From JACPPO01 sp965262505 (GTDB lineage: Bacteria > Acidobacteriota > Vicinamibacteria > Vicinamibacterales > UBA2999): a stretch of 64,000 nucleotides of DNA. The stretch is from the NCBI GenBank assembly GCA_965262505.1, contig CBDHFM010000030.1, positions 3,286,001-3,350,000 of the forward strand, in the 5' to 3' direction. A program made the translations under genes and the position numbers. The notes beneath the pieces were generated by a model. The model had not been told where the DNA came from. It ran no database searches and saw nothing but the letters and a program-made list of their open reading frames with translations. Shown in pieces: positions 44,161 through 52,441 of this stretch; the stretch's first letter is position 1, and each line of letters starts with the position of its first letter.

Positions 44161-44319
44161 GGGTGCTTGCGCCATTCGCTGTTGGTAGTGCGACGTTAAG
44201 ACCTTACGGTGCAATAGATTGCAATCCCAAATGGCGCCTGTGACCGAAGCTGTGGCGCAAGCGCCTTTTTTTGCAAGGGGATACGTCCACATCACCAACA
44301 GCGAACGGCGCAAGCACCC
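44161..44319. repeat. MITE-like inverted-repeat element, 159 bp
   Basis: The left end GGGTGCTTGCGCCATTCGCTG continues TTGGTAGTG and is matched over about 30 bases (three mismatches) by the complement of the right end (CATCACCAACAGCGAACGG continuing CGCAAGCACCC). The ~100-base interior has no gene and holds a terminator hairpin. A solo copy of the end occurs at 49326-49349. Confidence 0.75.
44254..44272 (+). terminator. rho-independent terminator
   Basis: Stem GGCGC / GCGCC with a tight AA (or CAAG) loop followed by seven T. It would end transcription from the EVE gene and lies within the MITE-like element, which therefore may supply the terminator. Confidence 0.75.
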
Positions 44320-44328
44320 AGGTCCGCC

Positions 44329-45762
44329 TCAATCCTCGGTCACTTGGAACGCGAAGTGGAACGCCGGCAGGTCCTCGCCCGGATGGTCCGCCGCATAAGT
44401 GAGCTGCGGCATGCGGTAGTTGATCGGGAGCGTCTCGGTCCCCTTGTAGATACCGGGATAGAGATCGATGAAATGCCAGCCGGGCGCGCCGGTCGCCTCC
44501 ATGAAAATCGTCACATCGCCCTGGCTGTTGAAGGCGCAGGCGTAGCCGATGTAGCCGTTGTCGTAGACGAGGTGCATGATGTTGGAGGTCTCGGTCCAGC
44601 CGACGCCTTTCAGGTGCAGCGTGATCCTGGTGCCGACCGGTCCGCGTCTCACGTCGATCGGCAACGCCGTCGTCTTCACGAAATGCGTGCCGAGCTTGCG
44701 CGTGCCGGCGGCGTCGAGCCACAGCCCGTGGGTGCCGCCGAGATCGTCGGGCGTCTCGAAGGTGAAGACGACGCGTCCGCTCGCATCCGCTACCGCCTCG
44801 GCAACCGGCATCGACGAGGCTTCCCAGCCGGCGCCATTGATGCGGTTCCCGATCACGCGCGTCCAGTTGAGCGTGTAGCGCGCGCCCGCCTCCACGCCGT
44901 CACCGCTCACGGTGACAGGCTCGCCCACGCCGGAAAAGCGCGGGCGTGAGACGAGCTCGCCATGCGGCGGCCCCAGGCGTACATGCGTTTGCGCCTGCGC
45001 GTCCGGCGCCGGCGGCAGGACCGGCGCGCCCGGCGTGACGGTGAAGGGAATGGCGAAGCGCGGCCGGTCAGGCTCGGGGCTCTGTTGCTGGTTGCGATAG
45101 GGAAAGCCGAACTGTCCGTGCAGCACTTCGATCACGTGATCGCCGACATGGCCGGTCGCCGGAATCGTGAGGCTGCCCGACCCGTGCGTCGTCACCGCGG
45201 AGGCCCAGCCGGTGAACCGATTGTCGTACAGCAAGTTCCACGACATCTCCAGATTGCGGTAGCCGATGCCCTTCACGTCCACCGTGATCAGCGTGCCGGG
45301 CGGGCCGCTCTTCGGTGAAATCTCGACCGACATGTCGATCGAATAGCCGACCTGCGTCATCAGGCGATCACCCTGCTGCAGGACGACGTCGTGAAGGAAC
45401 CCGAAGTCCTCCGGTGTCTCGAAGGTCGCCCGCAAGCGCCCGTCCGCGTTGCTTCGCACCCGCGCCATCTCGTAGGCTACGGGCACGAACTCGCGGCCGT
45501 GGTATTCGGCTTCGGTGACGTTCCACTGCCCGTTCACCGTGCGCCAGATCAGCTGGAATTCCTGGTTGGGCGGAAGGTCTTCCGCCGTGATGGTGAAGGG
45601 GGCGCCCGCCTGGCCGTGGAGCGGCGCGACACGCATCGTGCCGACATAGCCGTCACGCGGCCGGCCCACCTGCACTTCCGGGCCGAAGGCGGACGCCGGT
45701 CCTGCTGCGGCCACGGGCGGCACGGAGAGTAGCGCAACGGCGAACACGGCGAAAATTCTCAT
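44329..45762 (-). CDS. secreted protein with two homologous Ig-like halves
   Basis: 477 residues. Signal peptide MRIFAVFAVALLSVPPVAAAGPASA. The mature part is an internal duplication: the first half has GQAGAPFTITAEDL...FETPEDFGFLHDV...SPKSGPPGTLITVDVKGIGYRN...LLYDNRFTGWASA; the second has GVGEPVTVSGDGV...FETPDDLGGTHGL...RRGPVGTRITLHLKGVGWTE...LVYDNGYIGYACA. Each half pairs a beta-sandwich with a G-T-x-I-T-x-x-x-K-G-x-G motif like IPT/TIG-type folds. No catalytic residues are obvious, so binding or structural use is likely. Probably co-transcribed with the secreted protein upstream (72-base gap). Confidence 0.75.
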   Translation of the reverse strand: MRIFAVFAVALLSVPPVAAAGPASAFGPEVQVGRPRDGYVGTMRVAPLHGQAGAPFTITAEDLPPNQEFQLIWRTVNGQWNVTEAEYHGREFVPVAYEMARVRSNADGRLRATFETPEDFGFLHDVVLQQGDRLMTQVGYSIDMSVEISPKSGPPGTLITVDVKGIGYRNLEMSWNLLYDNRFTGWASAVTTHGSGSLTIPATGHVGDHVIEVLHGQFGFPYRNQQQSPEPDRPRFAIPFTVTPGAPVLPPAPDAQAQTHVRLGPPHGELVSRPRFSGVGEPVTVSGDGVEAGARYTLNWTRVIGNRINGAGWEASSMPVAEAVADASGRVVFTFETPDDLGGTHGLWLDAAGTRKLGTHFVKTTALPIDVRRGPVGTRITLHLKGVGWTETSNIMHLVYDNGYIGYACAFNSQGDVTIFMEATGAPGWHFIDLYPGIYKGTETLPINYRMPQLTYAADHPGEDLPAFHFAFQVTED

Positions 45763-45834
45763 TGGACCTCTCCCATTAGCGAGGGGCGCTCGAACCGCGC
45801 CAGCGTCACCGCCGCGACTCAGACCATCCCGCTG

Positions 45835-46335
45835 CTAGTTGGTTTCCATCACCGGCGCGCCCTCGATGATCGCCAGCTGCGAGGCCGGTCGGGTGAAGGG
45901 CTCCCAGGTCACGATGCTGTCGTCCTGCATGGTGGCGATGACCTTGTAGCCGAGCGACCCGGTCGGGTAGTTCTGAGGCACCGTCCAGGATTCCGCCCAG
46001 AAGTAATCCGTCGCCGGGTTGCCGTGGGGGCCGTACTCCGTGGGGATCTTCTGGCCGTTGCCGAGCTCCACCACGACGCTCTTGAGCACCGCGTTGTCGG
46101 CAGCGGTGCCGTCGGACCAGAGGATGCGGATGCGCCACGCAACCGCTTCCCCGCGTTTGTACTGGTTCTGCAGGACGCAGAAGGGCCCCTGCTGCCCCTC
46201 GAGGCCGTGACGCACGATGTCGCCTTCGAAGAACAGCTTCCCGGGCGGGTCCGTGCGCACCTGCGCGGACGCGGTGCCGGACATGCCGGTGAGCGCAATA
46301 GCCACAGCGATGGCGGAAAGAGCGGACGATTTCAT
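45835..46335 (-). CDS. small secreted protein, 166 aa
   Basis: Signal peptide MKSSALSAIAVAIALTGMSGTASA, then a mature domain of ~142 residues (GKLFFEGDIVRHG...VLQNQYKRGEAVAWRIRILW...VVVELGNGQKIP...PATDYFWAESWTVP...GYKVIATMQDDSIVTWEPF). It looks like a beta-sandwich with two conserved Trp/Tyr clusters. GGAGACG is ahead of the ATG. It leads the secreted pair; no family name can be given. Confidence 0.72.
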   Translation of the reverse strand: MKSSALSAIAVAIALTGMSGTASAQVRTDPPGKLFFEGDIVRHGLEGQQGPFCVLQNQYKRGEAVAWRIRILWSDGTAADNAVLKSVVVELGNGQKIPTEYGPHGNPATDYFWAESWTVPQNYPTGSLGYKVIATMQDDSIVTWEPFTRPASQLAIIEGAPVMETN

Positions 46336-46415
46336 CAGCGTCTCCTCAGTTGGCCCGATGGGCAGGGTAGCCCCTCGGCCGCGTTCCGAGGAGCATACCG
46401 AGATCGGATCCCACC

Positions 46416-46480
46416 TGCAAATGGGGGACTCGAACCCCCACGACCTTGCGGCCGCCAGCCCCTCAAGCTACGGACCTGAC
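46416..46480 (-). other. tRNA-Leu(GAG)-like 3' fragment
   Basis: On the minus strand: CTTGAG at the anticodon position (loop TTGAGGG giving GAG), a class-II variable arm GGCCGCAAGGTC, and a perfect T-arm GGGGGTTCGAGTCCCCC. The acceptor strand lacks a matching 5' partner and no CCA follows, so this is a remnant. It could be an old integration site. Confidence 0.55.
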
Positions 46481-46704
46481 ACAACCCGCTGGTCTCCTCT
46501 CGCACAGGGTGCTGGGCTCCCGGAGGGCGGGGCACACGGTGCAGTCAGTAGAGGCTGACAGCCCTGAGGCGGAAGCCCTTAATTGTGCGGGTGGACGGGG
46601 CAAGTAGCCAGTACGGGTCTGACAAACTGGTGCGGGCCGGCGCGCCATTGGCCATGGAGGCGCGCGGCTCATTCGGGGAATTCAGGGTACTATCCGTGGC
46701 TCGA

Positions 46705-47346
46705 ATGCCTCGAGAACCACTGGCTCCTGGCATCGGTCCCTACCTGGATGCCCTAGTCCCTCCCCGCCCCCCGGAGCTGCAGGCCATGGAAGCCGAGGCG
46801 GCACGAACCGACTTCCCCATCATCGGCCCCGCCGCCGGCCACTTCTGCTATCTCATGACACGCCTGCTTGGCGCCAAGAAAGTCTTCGAGCTCGGGTCGG
46901 GCTTCGGGTACTCGACCGCCTGGTTTGCGCGCGGGGTTCAGGAGAACGGGGGCGGTGTCGTGCATCACGTCGTCCGGGATGCCAAGCTTTCCGCTCGCGC
47001 CCGGAAGCACCTGGCCGCCCTTGGGCTGGATCATCTGGTGGAGTTTCACATTGGAGAGGCTGTCGTAGCACTGCGCGATGCCACCGGGCCGTTCGATCTC
47101 ATCTTCAACGACATCGACAAAGCGGGGTATCCAGCCTCGTTCCCGGTGATCACGCGCCAGTTGCGCCGCGGCGGCCTGTTACTCGTGGACAACCTGCTGT
47201 GGTACGGGCGCGTCCTGGACTCCACGGATCAGGGTGCCGACACAACGGGCGTGCGCGAACTCACTCGACTGGTCACGACCGACCCTGCGTGGATCGCGAG
47301 CATTGTCCCCATCCGGGACGGCATCTTGGTCGCGCAGCGCATCTGA
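46705..47346 (+). CDS. SAM-dependent O-methyltransferase (family 3)
   Basis: 213 residues from the ATG at 46705 (MPREPLAPGIGPYLDALV); the frame is open further upstream but that part is not conserved. Motifs: VFELGSGFGYSTAWFA is motif I (SAM-binding E/G-x-G-x-G), FDLIFNDIDKAGYP carries the acidic metal-ligand region, and RRGGLLLVDNLLWYGRV is the conserved post-III block with another ligand. It resembles caffeoyl-CoA-type small-molecule methyltransferases. HVVRDAK replaces the usual acidic end of strand 2, an odd change near the SAM ribose. It stands alone. Confidence 0.82.
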   Translation: MPREPLAPGIGPYLDALVPPRPPELQAMEAEAARTDFPIIGPAAGHFCYLMTRLLGAKKVFELGSGFGYSTAWFARGVQENGGGVVHHVVRDAKLSARARKHLAALGLDHLVEFHIGEAVVALRDATGPFDLIFNDIDKAGYPASFPVITRQLRRGGLLLVDNLLWYGRVLDSTDQGADTTGVRELTRLVTTDPAWIASIVPIRDGILVAQRI

Positions 47347-47360
47347 AGGTACTTCGTGAT

Positions 47361-47697
47361 GGCACTGTCAAGTTGACGAGAAGAGGGCGTCACGATCCCT
47401 CGATGACTCGGTTTTCATCATCGCTCAGCGGGCACACGTCACCGCATCCCAGACACAGAACGATCGCGTTCTCAGGGCACGGTGGTGCACCGCTCTGAGC
47501 AGGTGACGCCCCACACGAAAGAGGTTCTGCACGAGCCCGTGCACCGGCAAGAAGCGTTGCGCGTGAGCCGGGGATTTGAACCGCCGCATCTGGCGCTCAC
47601 GCTGGCGGGTCGGTTGATGCGAGACCTCCGCTCGGTTGTTCTCGTACTGCCGCGTGCTGTGTACCACGGTCGGCATCACGATGCGGTGCGCCGCTGA
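47361..47697 (-). mobile_element. IS6-family element, 3' fragment
   Basis: Terminal repeat GGCACTGTCAAGTTGACGAG at 47361 followed by the C-terminal ~80 codons of an IS6 transposase (STRQYENNRAEVSHQPTRQRERQMRRFKS...VRNLFRVGRHLLRAVHHR-type). Cut at 47697 by the complete IS6 copy, in the same orientation. Confidence 0.82.
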
Positions 47698-48504
47698 GGC
47701 ACTGTCAAGTTGACGAGACGAGGGCGTAATGATCCCTCGATGACTCGGTGTCTATACATTGTTCAGCAGGCACACGTCACCGCATCCCAGACGCAGAACG
47801 ATCGCGTTCTCAGTAAGCGGTGGTGAACGGCTCGGAGTAGGTGGCGCCCCACACGAAAGAGGTTGTGCACGAGCCCGTGTACCGACAGGAATCGTTGGGC
47901 GTGTCCGACCGACTTGAACCGGCGCATCTGGCGCTCGCGTTGCCGCGTCGGTTGATGCGAGACCTCGGCTCGGTTGTTCTCGTATTGCCTGGTGCTATGC
48001 ACCACGGACGGCATGACGGTGCGGTGCGCCGCCGCGTAGCTGCCGAGCTTGTCAGTGATCAGACGCCGCGGTCCACGGCCTTGCCCTTTCAATAACTTCC
48101 GGAAGAACCGCGCAGCGGCGTGGCGATCGCGTCGTGGCTGCACGAGGATGTCGATGACGTCGCCGTCCTGGTCGACCGCTCGCCAGAGGTACTGCCGCTG
48201 GCCCCGGATGGTCACGAAGAGCTCGTCCAGATACCAGGCGTCGCCCATCCGGCCCCGTCGGCGCCGCAGCCTCCGCGCATACGCGGGACCGAAGGTCTGA
48301 CACCAGTGCCGAATGGTCTCGTAGGTGACGGTGATACCGCGTTGGGCCAACAGGTCCTCGGCATCACGAAAGCTGAGACAAAAGCGATGGTAGAGCCAGA
48401 CGGCGTGACTGATGATCTCGGGCGGAAATCGATAGCCGTGGTAGCTGGGCGCGTGGTTGGTCATCGCCCTACACTGCCAGCTGCCGCCTCAACTTGACAA
48501 TACC
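47698..48504 (-). mobile_element. IS6-family element, complete copy
   Basis: 807 bases between GGCACTGTCAAGTTGACGAG and the complement of GGTATTGTCAAGTTGAGGCG, with a single transposase gene. Confidence 0.88.
47763..48464 (-). CDS. IS6-family (IS26-like) transposase
   Basis: 233 residues: YHGYRFPPEIISHAVWLYHRFCLSFRDAEDLL is the N-terminal HTH, then the DDE core AWYLDELFVTIRG (D), LITDKLGSYAAA (D) and RQYENNRAEVSHQPTRQRER (E). Intact. The neighbouring IS6 fragments may be products of its replicative activity. Confidence 0.9.
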   Translation of the reverse strand: MTNHAPSYHGYRFPPEIISHAVWLYHRFCLSFRDAEDLLAQRGITVTYETIRHWCQTFGPAYARRLRRRRGRMGDAWYLDELFVTIRGQRQYLWRAVDQDGDVIDILVQPRRDRHAAARFFRKLLKGQGRGPRRLITDKLGSYAAAHRTVMPSVVHSTRQYENNRAEVSHQPTRQRERQMRRFKSVGHAQRFLSVHGLVHNLFRVGRHLLRAVHHRLLRTRSFCVWDAVTCAC

Positions 48505-48557
48505 GGCTGGTCATGTGCCTACTGTGCCAGCCGCGCGCTCAACTTGACAATGCCCTC
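48505..48557 (-). mobile_element. IS6-family 5' end fragment
   Basis: GGCATTGTCAAGTTGAGCGCGC on the minus strand (end at 48557) plus ~35 bases leading to the transposase start region; it abuts the complete IS6 copy at 48504. Confidence 0.65.
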
Positions 48558-48559
48558 CG

Positions 48560-48690
48560 TGATGATGGCGTCCAGACCGAGGCGTTCATCCAACTCACGT
48601 ACCAGAATCAAGCCGGCGTCGGAGGTGACGCGCGATCCCTGAAACGCGACCTTCAGAAAGCCGTTGAATGTGAACTGAAATGGCGCGGTT
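48560..48690 (-). pseudogene. IS1380-type transposase, N-terminal scrap
   Basis: Reads FQFTFNGFLKVAFQGSRVTSDAGLILVRELDERLGLDAIIT, the N-terminal block of a second, different IS1380-type transposase. It is cut on both sides by IS6 ends (CAACTTGACAATGCC at 48541-48555 and GGCATTGTCAAGTTGAGG at 48694-48711). Confidence 0.7.
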
Positions 48691-48767
48691 TCGGCATTGT
48701 CAAGTTGAGGCGGCAGCTGGCAGTGTGGCAAGCACCTTCCTTCCTGCCGATCGGCCTGGCTGCGTTG

Positions 48768-49283
48768 TCAACTCCCCTCTTGCGCGCGAAGGGTCGAGGT
48801 CACCTCCTCGACACCCGGGGTTTCGTAGGCCAGGAAAATCGCTCTGCCGATCTGTGCGGTAGAGGTAACGTCACCGAACAGCGTCACGCGGCCATCGGTC
48901 GTGCTTACGGACACGTTCCACGCTGACAGGTCGGGGTCGCGGAGCAGCGCGGCCTTGATCTCGGTCGTGATGCGGGTGTCGGCCGCCGCATCCGCCACGA
49001 CTGCGCCTAACTCGCGGGCCCGTCGACGCACTACCTCGCCGGTTCGTGCCATCTCTTCCTGAATCTTCCCGGTCTCCAAATTCAGAGCCTCCAGCTGGGC
49101 ATCGAGGATCTCCCCTGCGCGGTCCGCAGCGGCAACTCCAGTCTCGTTGATGTTCTGGGCTGCTGTCTCGACACGCTGGCCGATCTCTTGCAGCCCCGGT
49201 GTGCCATCGGGCTCGACGACATACCAGACAGCGCCTCCGCCGCCGATGATTCCCATCAGAAATGAAATCAGAACATTCTTCAT
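48768..49283 (-). CDS. membrane-anchored BON-domain protein
   Basis: 171 residues from MKNVLISFLMG at 49283, with GGAG about 12 bases upstream (an ATG five codons earlier is the alternative). One transmembrane segment is at residues 3-21 (LISFLMGIIGGGGAVWYVV), then a helical linker, then a BON domain at ~90-168: DTRITTEIKAALLRDPDLSAWNVSVSTTDGRVTLFGDV...AIFLAYETPGVEEV. BON domains bind membranes or other envelope molecules. The upstream region contains a MITE end copy (49326-49349), which may have altered its promoter. Confidence 0.8.
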   Translation of the reverse strand: MKNVLISFLMGIIGGGGAVWYVVEPDGTPGLQEIGQRVETAAQNINETGVAAADRAGEILDAQLEALNLETGKIQEEMARTGEVVRRRARELGAVVADAAADTRITTEIKAALLRDPDLSAWNVSVSTTDGRVTLFGDVTSTAQIGRAIFLAYETPGVEEVTSTLRAQEGS

Positions 49284-49393
49284 CTGCGCTTGCTCCATCC
49301 CAGCAGTCGCAGTCGAGTCTACCAGGGGTGCTTGCGCCGGTCGCTGTTGATCGGTCGGTTTCACCTCCGAGATCGGGAAGGACACGACGAGGC

Positions 49394-49494
49394 ATTGTCA
49401 AGTTGAGCGCGCGGCTGGCACAGTAGGCACATGACCAGCCAGGCGCCGAACTACCACGGCTATCGCTTCCCACTCGAGATCATCAGCCACGCTG
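49394..49494 (+). mobile_element. IS6-family 5' end fragment with transposase start
   Basis: Terminal repeat GGCATTGTCAAGTTGAGCGC at 49394, then ATG at 49432 reading MTSQAPNYHGYRFPLEIISHA, the N-terminus of an IS6 transposase related to but not identical with the complete copy. Truncated at about 49494. Confidence 0.75.
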
Positions 49495-49729
49495 GTCGCG
49501 GATGCTTGGACTACTTCGGTTCAGTTTTTCGCTTTTGAGTCCGATGGCCTGCATACGCTGCTGTGTGAAAACAGTTGGATGGCCACGACAACGCAGAACA
49601 ACTTCACATCCGATGAACTGGCGACGAGGTGCGGCGAACTCGTTGCGAATGAATGGTTGAAACAGAACCCGATTCGTTGACGCCGGAAGGTCAAAGCGGC
49701 GACGACCCAACCACGAACGCGCACAATGG

Positions 49730-49836
49730 CTTTACTGGTACACGGTCCCCTCATGCCTGATGTCCACGATCCCGTAGCCGCTGCCGATGCATGGAAGAAG
49801 ACGCTCGGTTTCTTCCGGCGCGAATTAGGCGAGTGA
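49730..49836 (+). pseudogene. dienelactone-hydrolase-like C-terminal fragment
   Basis: Reads HGPLMPDVHDPVAAADAWKKTLGFFRRELGE to TGA. The A-A-x-x-A-W-x-x-T-L-x-F-F tail is the standard last helix of dienelactone-hydrolase-family alpha/beta hydrolases, and the H before G could be the catalytic histidine region. Only ~33 codons remain; the rest was lost to the IS activity on the left. Confidence 0.5.
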
Positions 49837-49867
49837 ACCACGCCGGTGGCTCTTCTTGGTGGCGGTT

Positions 49868-50494
49868 CTATCCTGTCCGCTCGTAGAATGGCTTCTTCCC
49901 CGCCGAGTGGTCCGTTGTGTCGACGATGTCCACGATCTCCGGTGCGACCCTCCGCACCATGACCTCGAACCCGTGTTGCAGCGTCACTTGAGAGGCCGCG
50001 CATCCCTGGCACCCGCCACTCATGGCGATAAAGAGGTTTCCGTCTCTCACGTCGACAATGGAAATCTGCCCGCCGTGGGCCGCGATGGAACGGTTCACTT
50101 GCCGGTCCAGGAGTTCCTGAACAACCGCACGAACCTCGGCGTCGGTGCGCCCCCGCGCACCTGCGGTGCGAGGGGTCTCGAGGATGGCCGGCACCCCTGT
50201 GACGAGCTGCGCACGGATGACCGTTCCGATCCCAGGTTTTAGTGCGGCCCACGAGGCGCCTGGCTCCTTCCCGACCGTCACTACGTTCTCAGCAACAAGC
50301 ACGTGGGCGACGCCGGGAAGTGTGAACAACCGCTCGGGGAGGGGCGAACCAGCGGCCAATTCTTTGGCCTGGAAGAAGAAGGGGCCGCCCGGATGCACCG
50401 TCCGGCTTACGGCGAACTTGCACGTGTCGGGATCGGCGACGGAGGTCTCCGCGCGGATCGTGATCGTCGCGTCGACAGACAGGACATCAGACAT
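49868..50494 (-). CDS. nfuA: NfuA-like iron-sulfur carrier (Nfu_N plus NifU C-terminal domain)
   Basis: 208 residues from the ATG at 50494. Residues ~18-97 are an Nfu_N domain (DPDTCKFAVSRTVHPGGPFFF...LPERLFTLPGVAHVLVAENVVTVGK). Residues ~115-200 are a NifU C-terminal domain with C162-x-x-C165 (SGGCQGCAAS), the ligands of a bridged [4Fe-4S] cluster. It overlaps the end of the mrp gene upstream by eight bases, so the two form an Fe-S maturation operon. Confidence 0.9.
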   Translation of the reverse strand: MSDVLSVDATITIRAETSVADPDTCKFAVSRTVHPGGPFFFQAKELAAGSPLPERLFTLPGVAHVLVAENVVTVGKEPGASWAALKPGIGTVIRAQLVTGVPAILETPRTAGARGRTDAEVRAVVQELLDRQVNRSIAAHGGQISIVDVRDGNLFIAMSGGCQGCAASQVTLQHGFEVMVRRVAPEIVDIVDTTDHSAGKKPFYERTG

Positions 50495-51746
50495 CTTCCA
50501 CGACCTTGGCCGCGTCGCGCTCAGCAAGGGCCCGCAGGTGCTTGAACGAGTAGATCCCGGTACTGTGACCGTCGTTCCAGCCAAATATGATCGCGTAATT
50601 GCCTCCGCTAGTGATCGTGCGTGGGGCCACGTCCGGCAGCACGCTTTTTGGATCGAGAAGCGGCCGTCCGCTCATTTCCTCGACGCAGCGGGCGCACGGG
50701 CATGCCAGTCGAAGGTCCCGAACATCGAAGTCGTCACGATGCCCGTCCTCCCAGAGCACAGACAAGGTGCGCGCATCTCGCCGGCGGAAACCGACGGGGG
50801 TGGTCTGGGAGCCGGTCGGCCGGACAGCGCTCTCCACCCAGGCCGGCTCGCCCTCGTTGGTGTCCCAGGTCCACGCGAACGGCTTCAGCACAGTTATTGG
50901 GAGTCCCTGGAGTTGGCCAGCAAGTTCCGTGGCGATGGCGAGGTAGGCCTGGGCTGCGAACGAGGTCGGCTTCTCGAGCACGATCGGACGCCCTTCGTCC
51001 CCACCCGTGACGATGTCGGCGTCGAGAGGAATCGTGCCCAGGAACGGGACGCCAAGCTGCCGACTCATCCGCTCGCCACCGCCGCGGCTGAAAACGTCTG
51101 TGCCCTGTCCACAGTGAGGGCACGTAAAGGTGCTCATATTCTCGATGATTCCGAGGATGGAGACATGGACGGTCTCGAACATCCGCAGCCCGCGTCGGGC
51201 GATCTTGAGGCTCACATCCTGTGGCGTCGTCACGATGATCGCGCCGGACAGAGGAACGCTCTGGGCCAACGTCAGTTGCGTGTCGCCGGTCCCGGGTGGG
51301 AGGTCGATAATCAAATAGTCCAGGGATCCCCACTGCACGGCGTCGATGAACATTTTCAGGTACTTGCTCACCATCGGCCCGCGCAAGATGGCCGGGCTGT
51401 CGTCCCCGGCGAGCATGCCCATCGATATCGTCTTCAGGCCGTGGCGGTCCGCGGGGATGATCTTCTTGTCCGCGGCCAGCGCGGGCGGCTGACCGGTGGC
51501 AAGGCCCAGCATCACGGGGATGCTCGGGCCCAGGACATCCGCGTCAACGAGCCCGATACGACCACCGAGTTGCTGGAGCGCGAACGCGAGATTCACGCTG
51601 ACGGTGGATTTCCCCACGCCGCCCTTGCCGCTGCCCACCGCGATAACGTGCCTGATTCCTGGCAGCTTTTCAGGACCGGCAACAGACTGCTGGGACGACG
51701 TGTTTGGCGCGTGGTCATCGTCGTGGTGCGGGCCGGTAGTCTGCAT
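50487..51746 (-). CDS. mrp: Mrp/ApbC-type P-loop iron-sulfur carrier fused to DUF971
   Basis: 419 residues. The deviant Walker A GKGGVGKST is at 40-48, the ParA/MinD-like VDADVLGPSIP block follows, LIIDLPPGTGD is at 145-154, and C209-x-x-C212 (CPHCG) holds the cluster. The C-terminal ~100 residues are a DUF971 domain (LSVLWEDGHRDDFDVRDLRLACPCARCVEE...NYAIIFGWNDGHSTGIYSF), with its own CPCARC cluster. The usual N-terminal MIP18 domain is missing; only a ~30-residue His/Asp-rich leader precedes the P-loop. It delivers Fe-S clusters to apoproteins, together with NfuA encoded downstream. Confidence 0.9.
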   Translation of the reverse strand: MQTTGPHHDDDHAPNTSSQQSVAGPEKLPGIRHVIAVGSGKGGVGKSTVSVNLAFALQQLGGRIGLVDADVLGPSIPVMLGLATGQPPALAADKKIIPADRHGLKTISMGMLAGDDSPAILRGPMVSKYLKMFIDAVQWGSLDYLIIDLPPGTGDTQLTLAQSVPLSGAIIVTTPQDVSLKIARRGLRMFETVHVSILGIIENMSTFTCPHCGQGTDVFSRGGGERMSRQLGVPFLGTIPLDADIVTGGDEGRPIVLEKPTSFAAQAYLAIATELAGQLQGLPITVLKPFAWTWDTNEGEPAWVESAVRPTGSQTTPVGFRRRDARTLSVLWEDGHRDDFDVRDLRLACPCARCVEEMSGRPLLDPKSVLPDVAPRTITSGGNYAIIFGWNDGHSTGIYSFKHLRALAERDAAKVVEDV

Positions 51747-51906
51747 GCCTCAAGCTTCCTTTCCTTCTCGCGGCGCGATGCGGTCGTTCCTACATCTCGA
51801 CCTCGATGTCGCTGTCCGTGACTTCGCGTCGTCGACGTCGCGCGTCATCGAGGGCGTCGCACCACTTCGGACCAAGCACCAGGAACGAAGGACTGAAGGA
51901 CTACGC

Positions 51907-52029
51907 CTACGCCCACTCCGCCGTCGGAGTGCAGAACCTATCGAATGCCTCCGTGAGGTTGCGCGCGATCGTCTCAGCAGTCTGGTTCTCAATCTGACGC
52001 CGCTCGAACATGTACACTGGGATTTCCAT
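51907..52029 (-). CDS. doubtful small ORF, 40 aa
   Basis: ATG at 52029 with GGAAGG six bases upstream reads MEIPVYMFERRQIENQTAETIARNLTEAF to a stop at 51907. The start region coincides with a CCATTTTG-type motif found at two other places in the window, so the frame may just be transposon-end DNA. Further left another short tail (LGPKWCDALDDARRRREVTDSDIEVEM) looks like the end of a lost gene. Confidence 0.25.
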   Translation of the reverse strand: MEIPVYMFERRQIENQTAETIARNLTEAFDRFCTPTAEWA

Positions 52030-52441
52030 TTTGCCTTCCCGGAACACGCCGATGCTACACCCGCGCGAGCCGGCTGCAGCCGGGTTTCTAATCGCCGACC
52101 ATCCAGCACCATGAAACCCAGAGCCGTGACCCGTCCCGGCCTGGAATCGACTGGAAACGGCTCGGTTCCACCGCATTTCTCAGACACCTCTCCCCGCTGA
52201 GGGCTTGTCTCCGGCCGCCGTTCGTCGTGCCCGTATGGTGCCAATAAGCGGCCGAATCCCGGAATGTCCCAATACTCAGCCGAGCCCTTGTGTTCGCCAG
52301 CTGAGTACAGCAGGTATGGCCCGACCAGCTGCCTCCCGATGAGCCGCCTCGTCCCTCGGCCGGCAGATTCGACTGGACTTTGTGCGGGAGCAGAGCGTCC
52401 ATGGACGGGCGGGGCCGGGAGCCCTGCAGCCTGGAGGGATC

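Noticed and set aside
47361..48504. Tandem IS6 copies as a composite transposon
   Set aside because: The left one lacks its 5' half and nothing lies between them, so no cargo unit exists.
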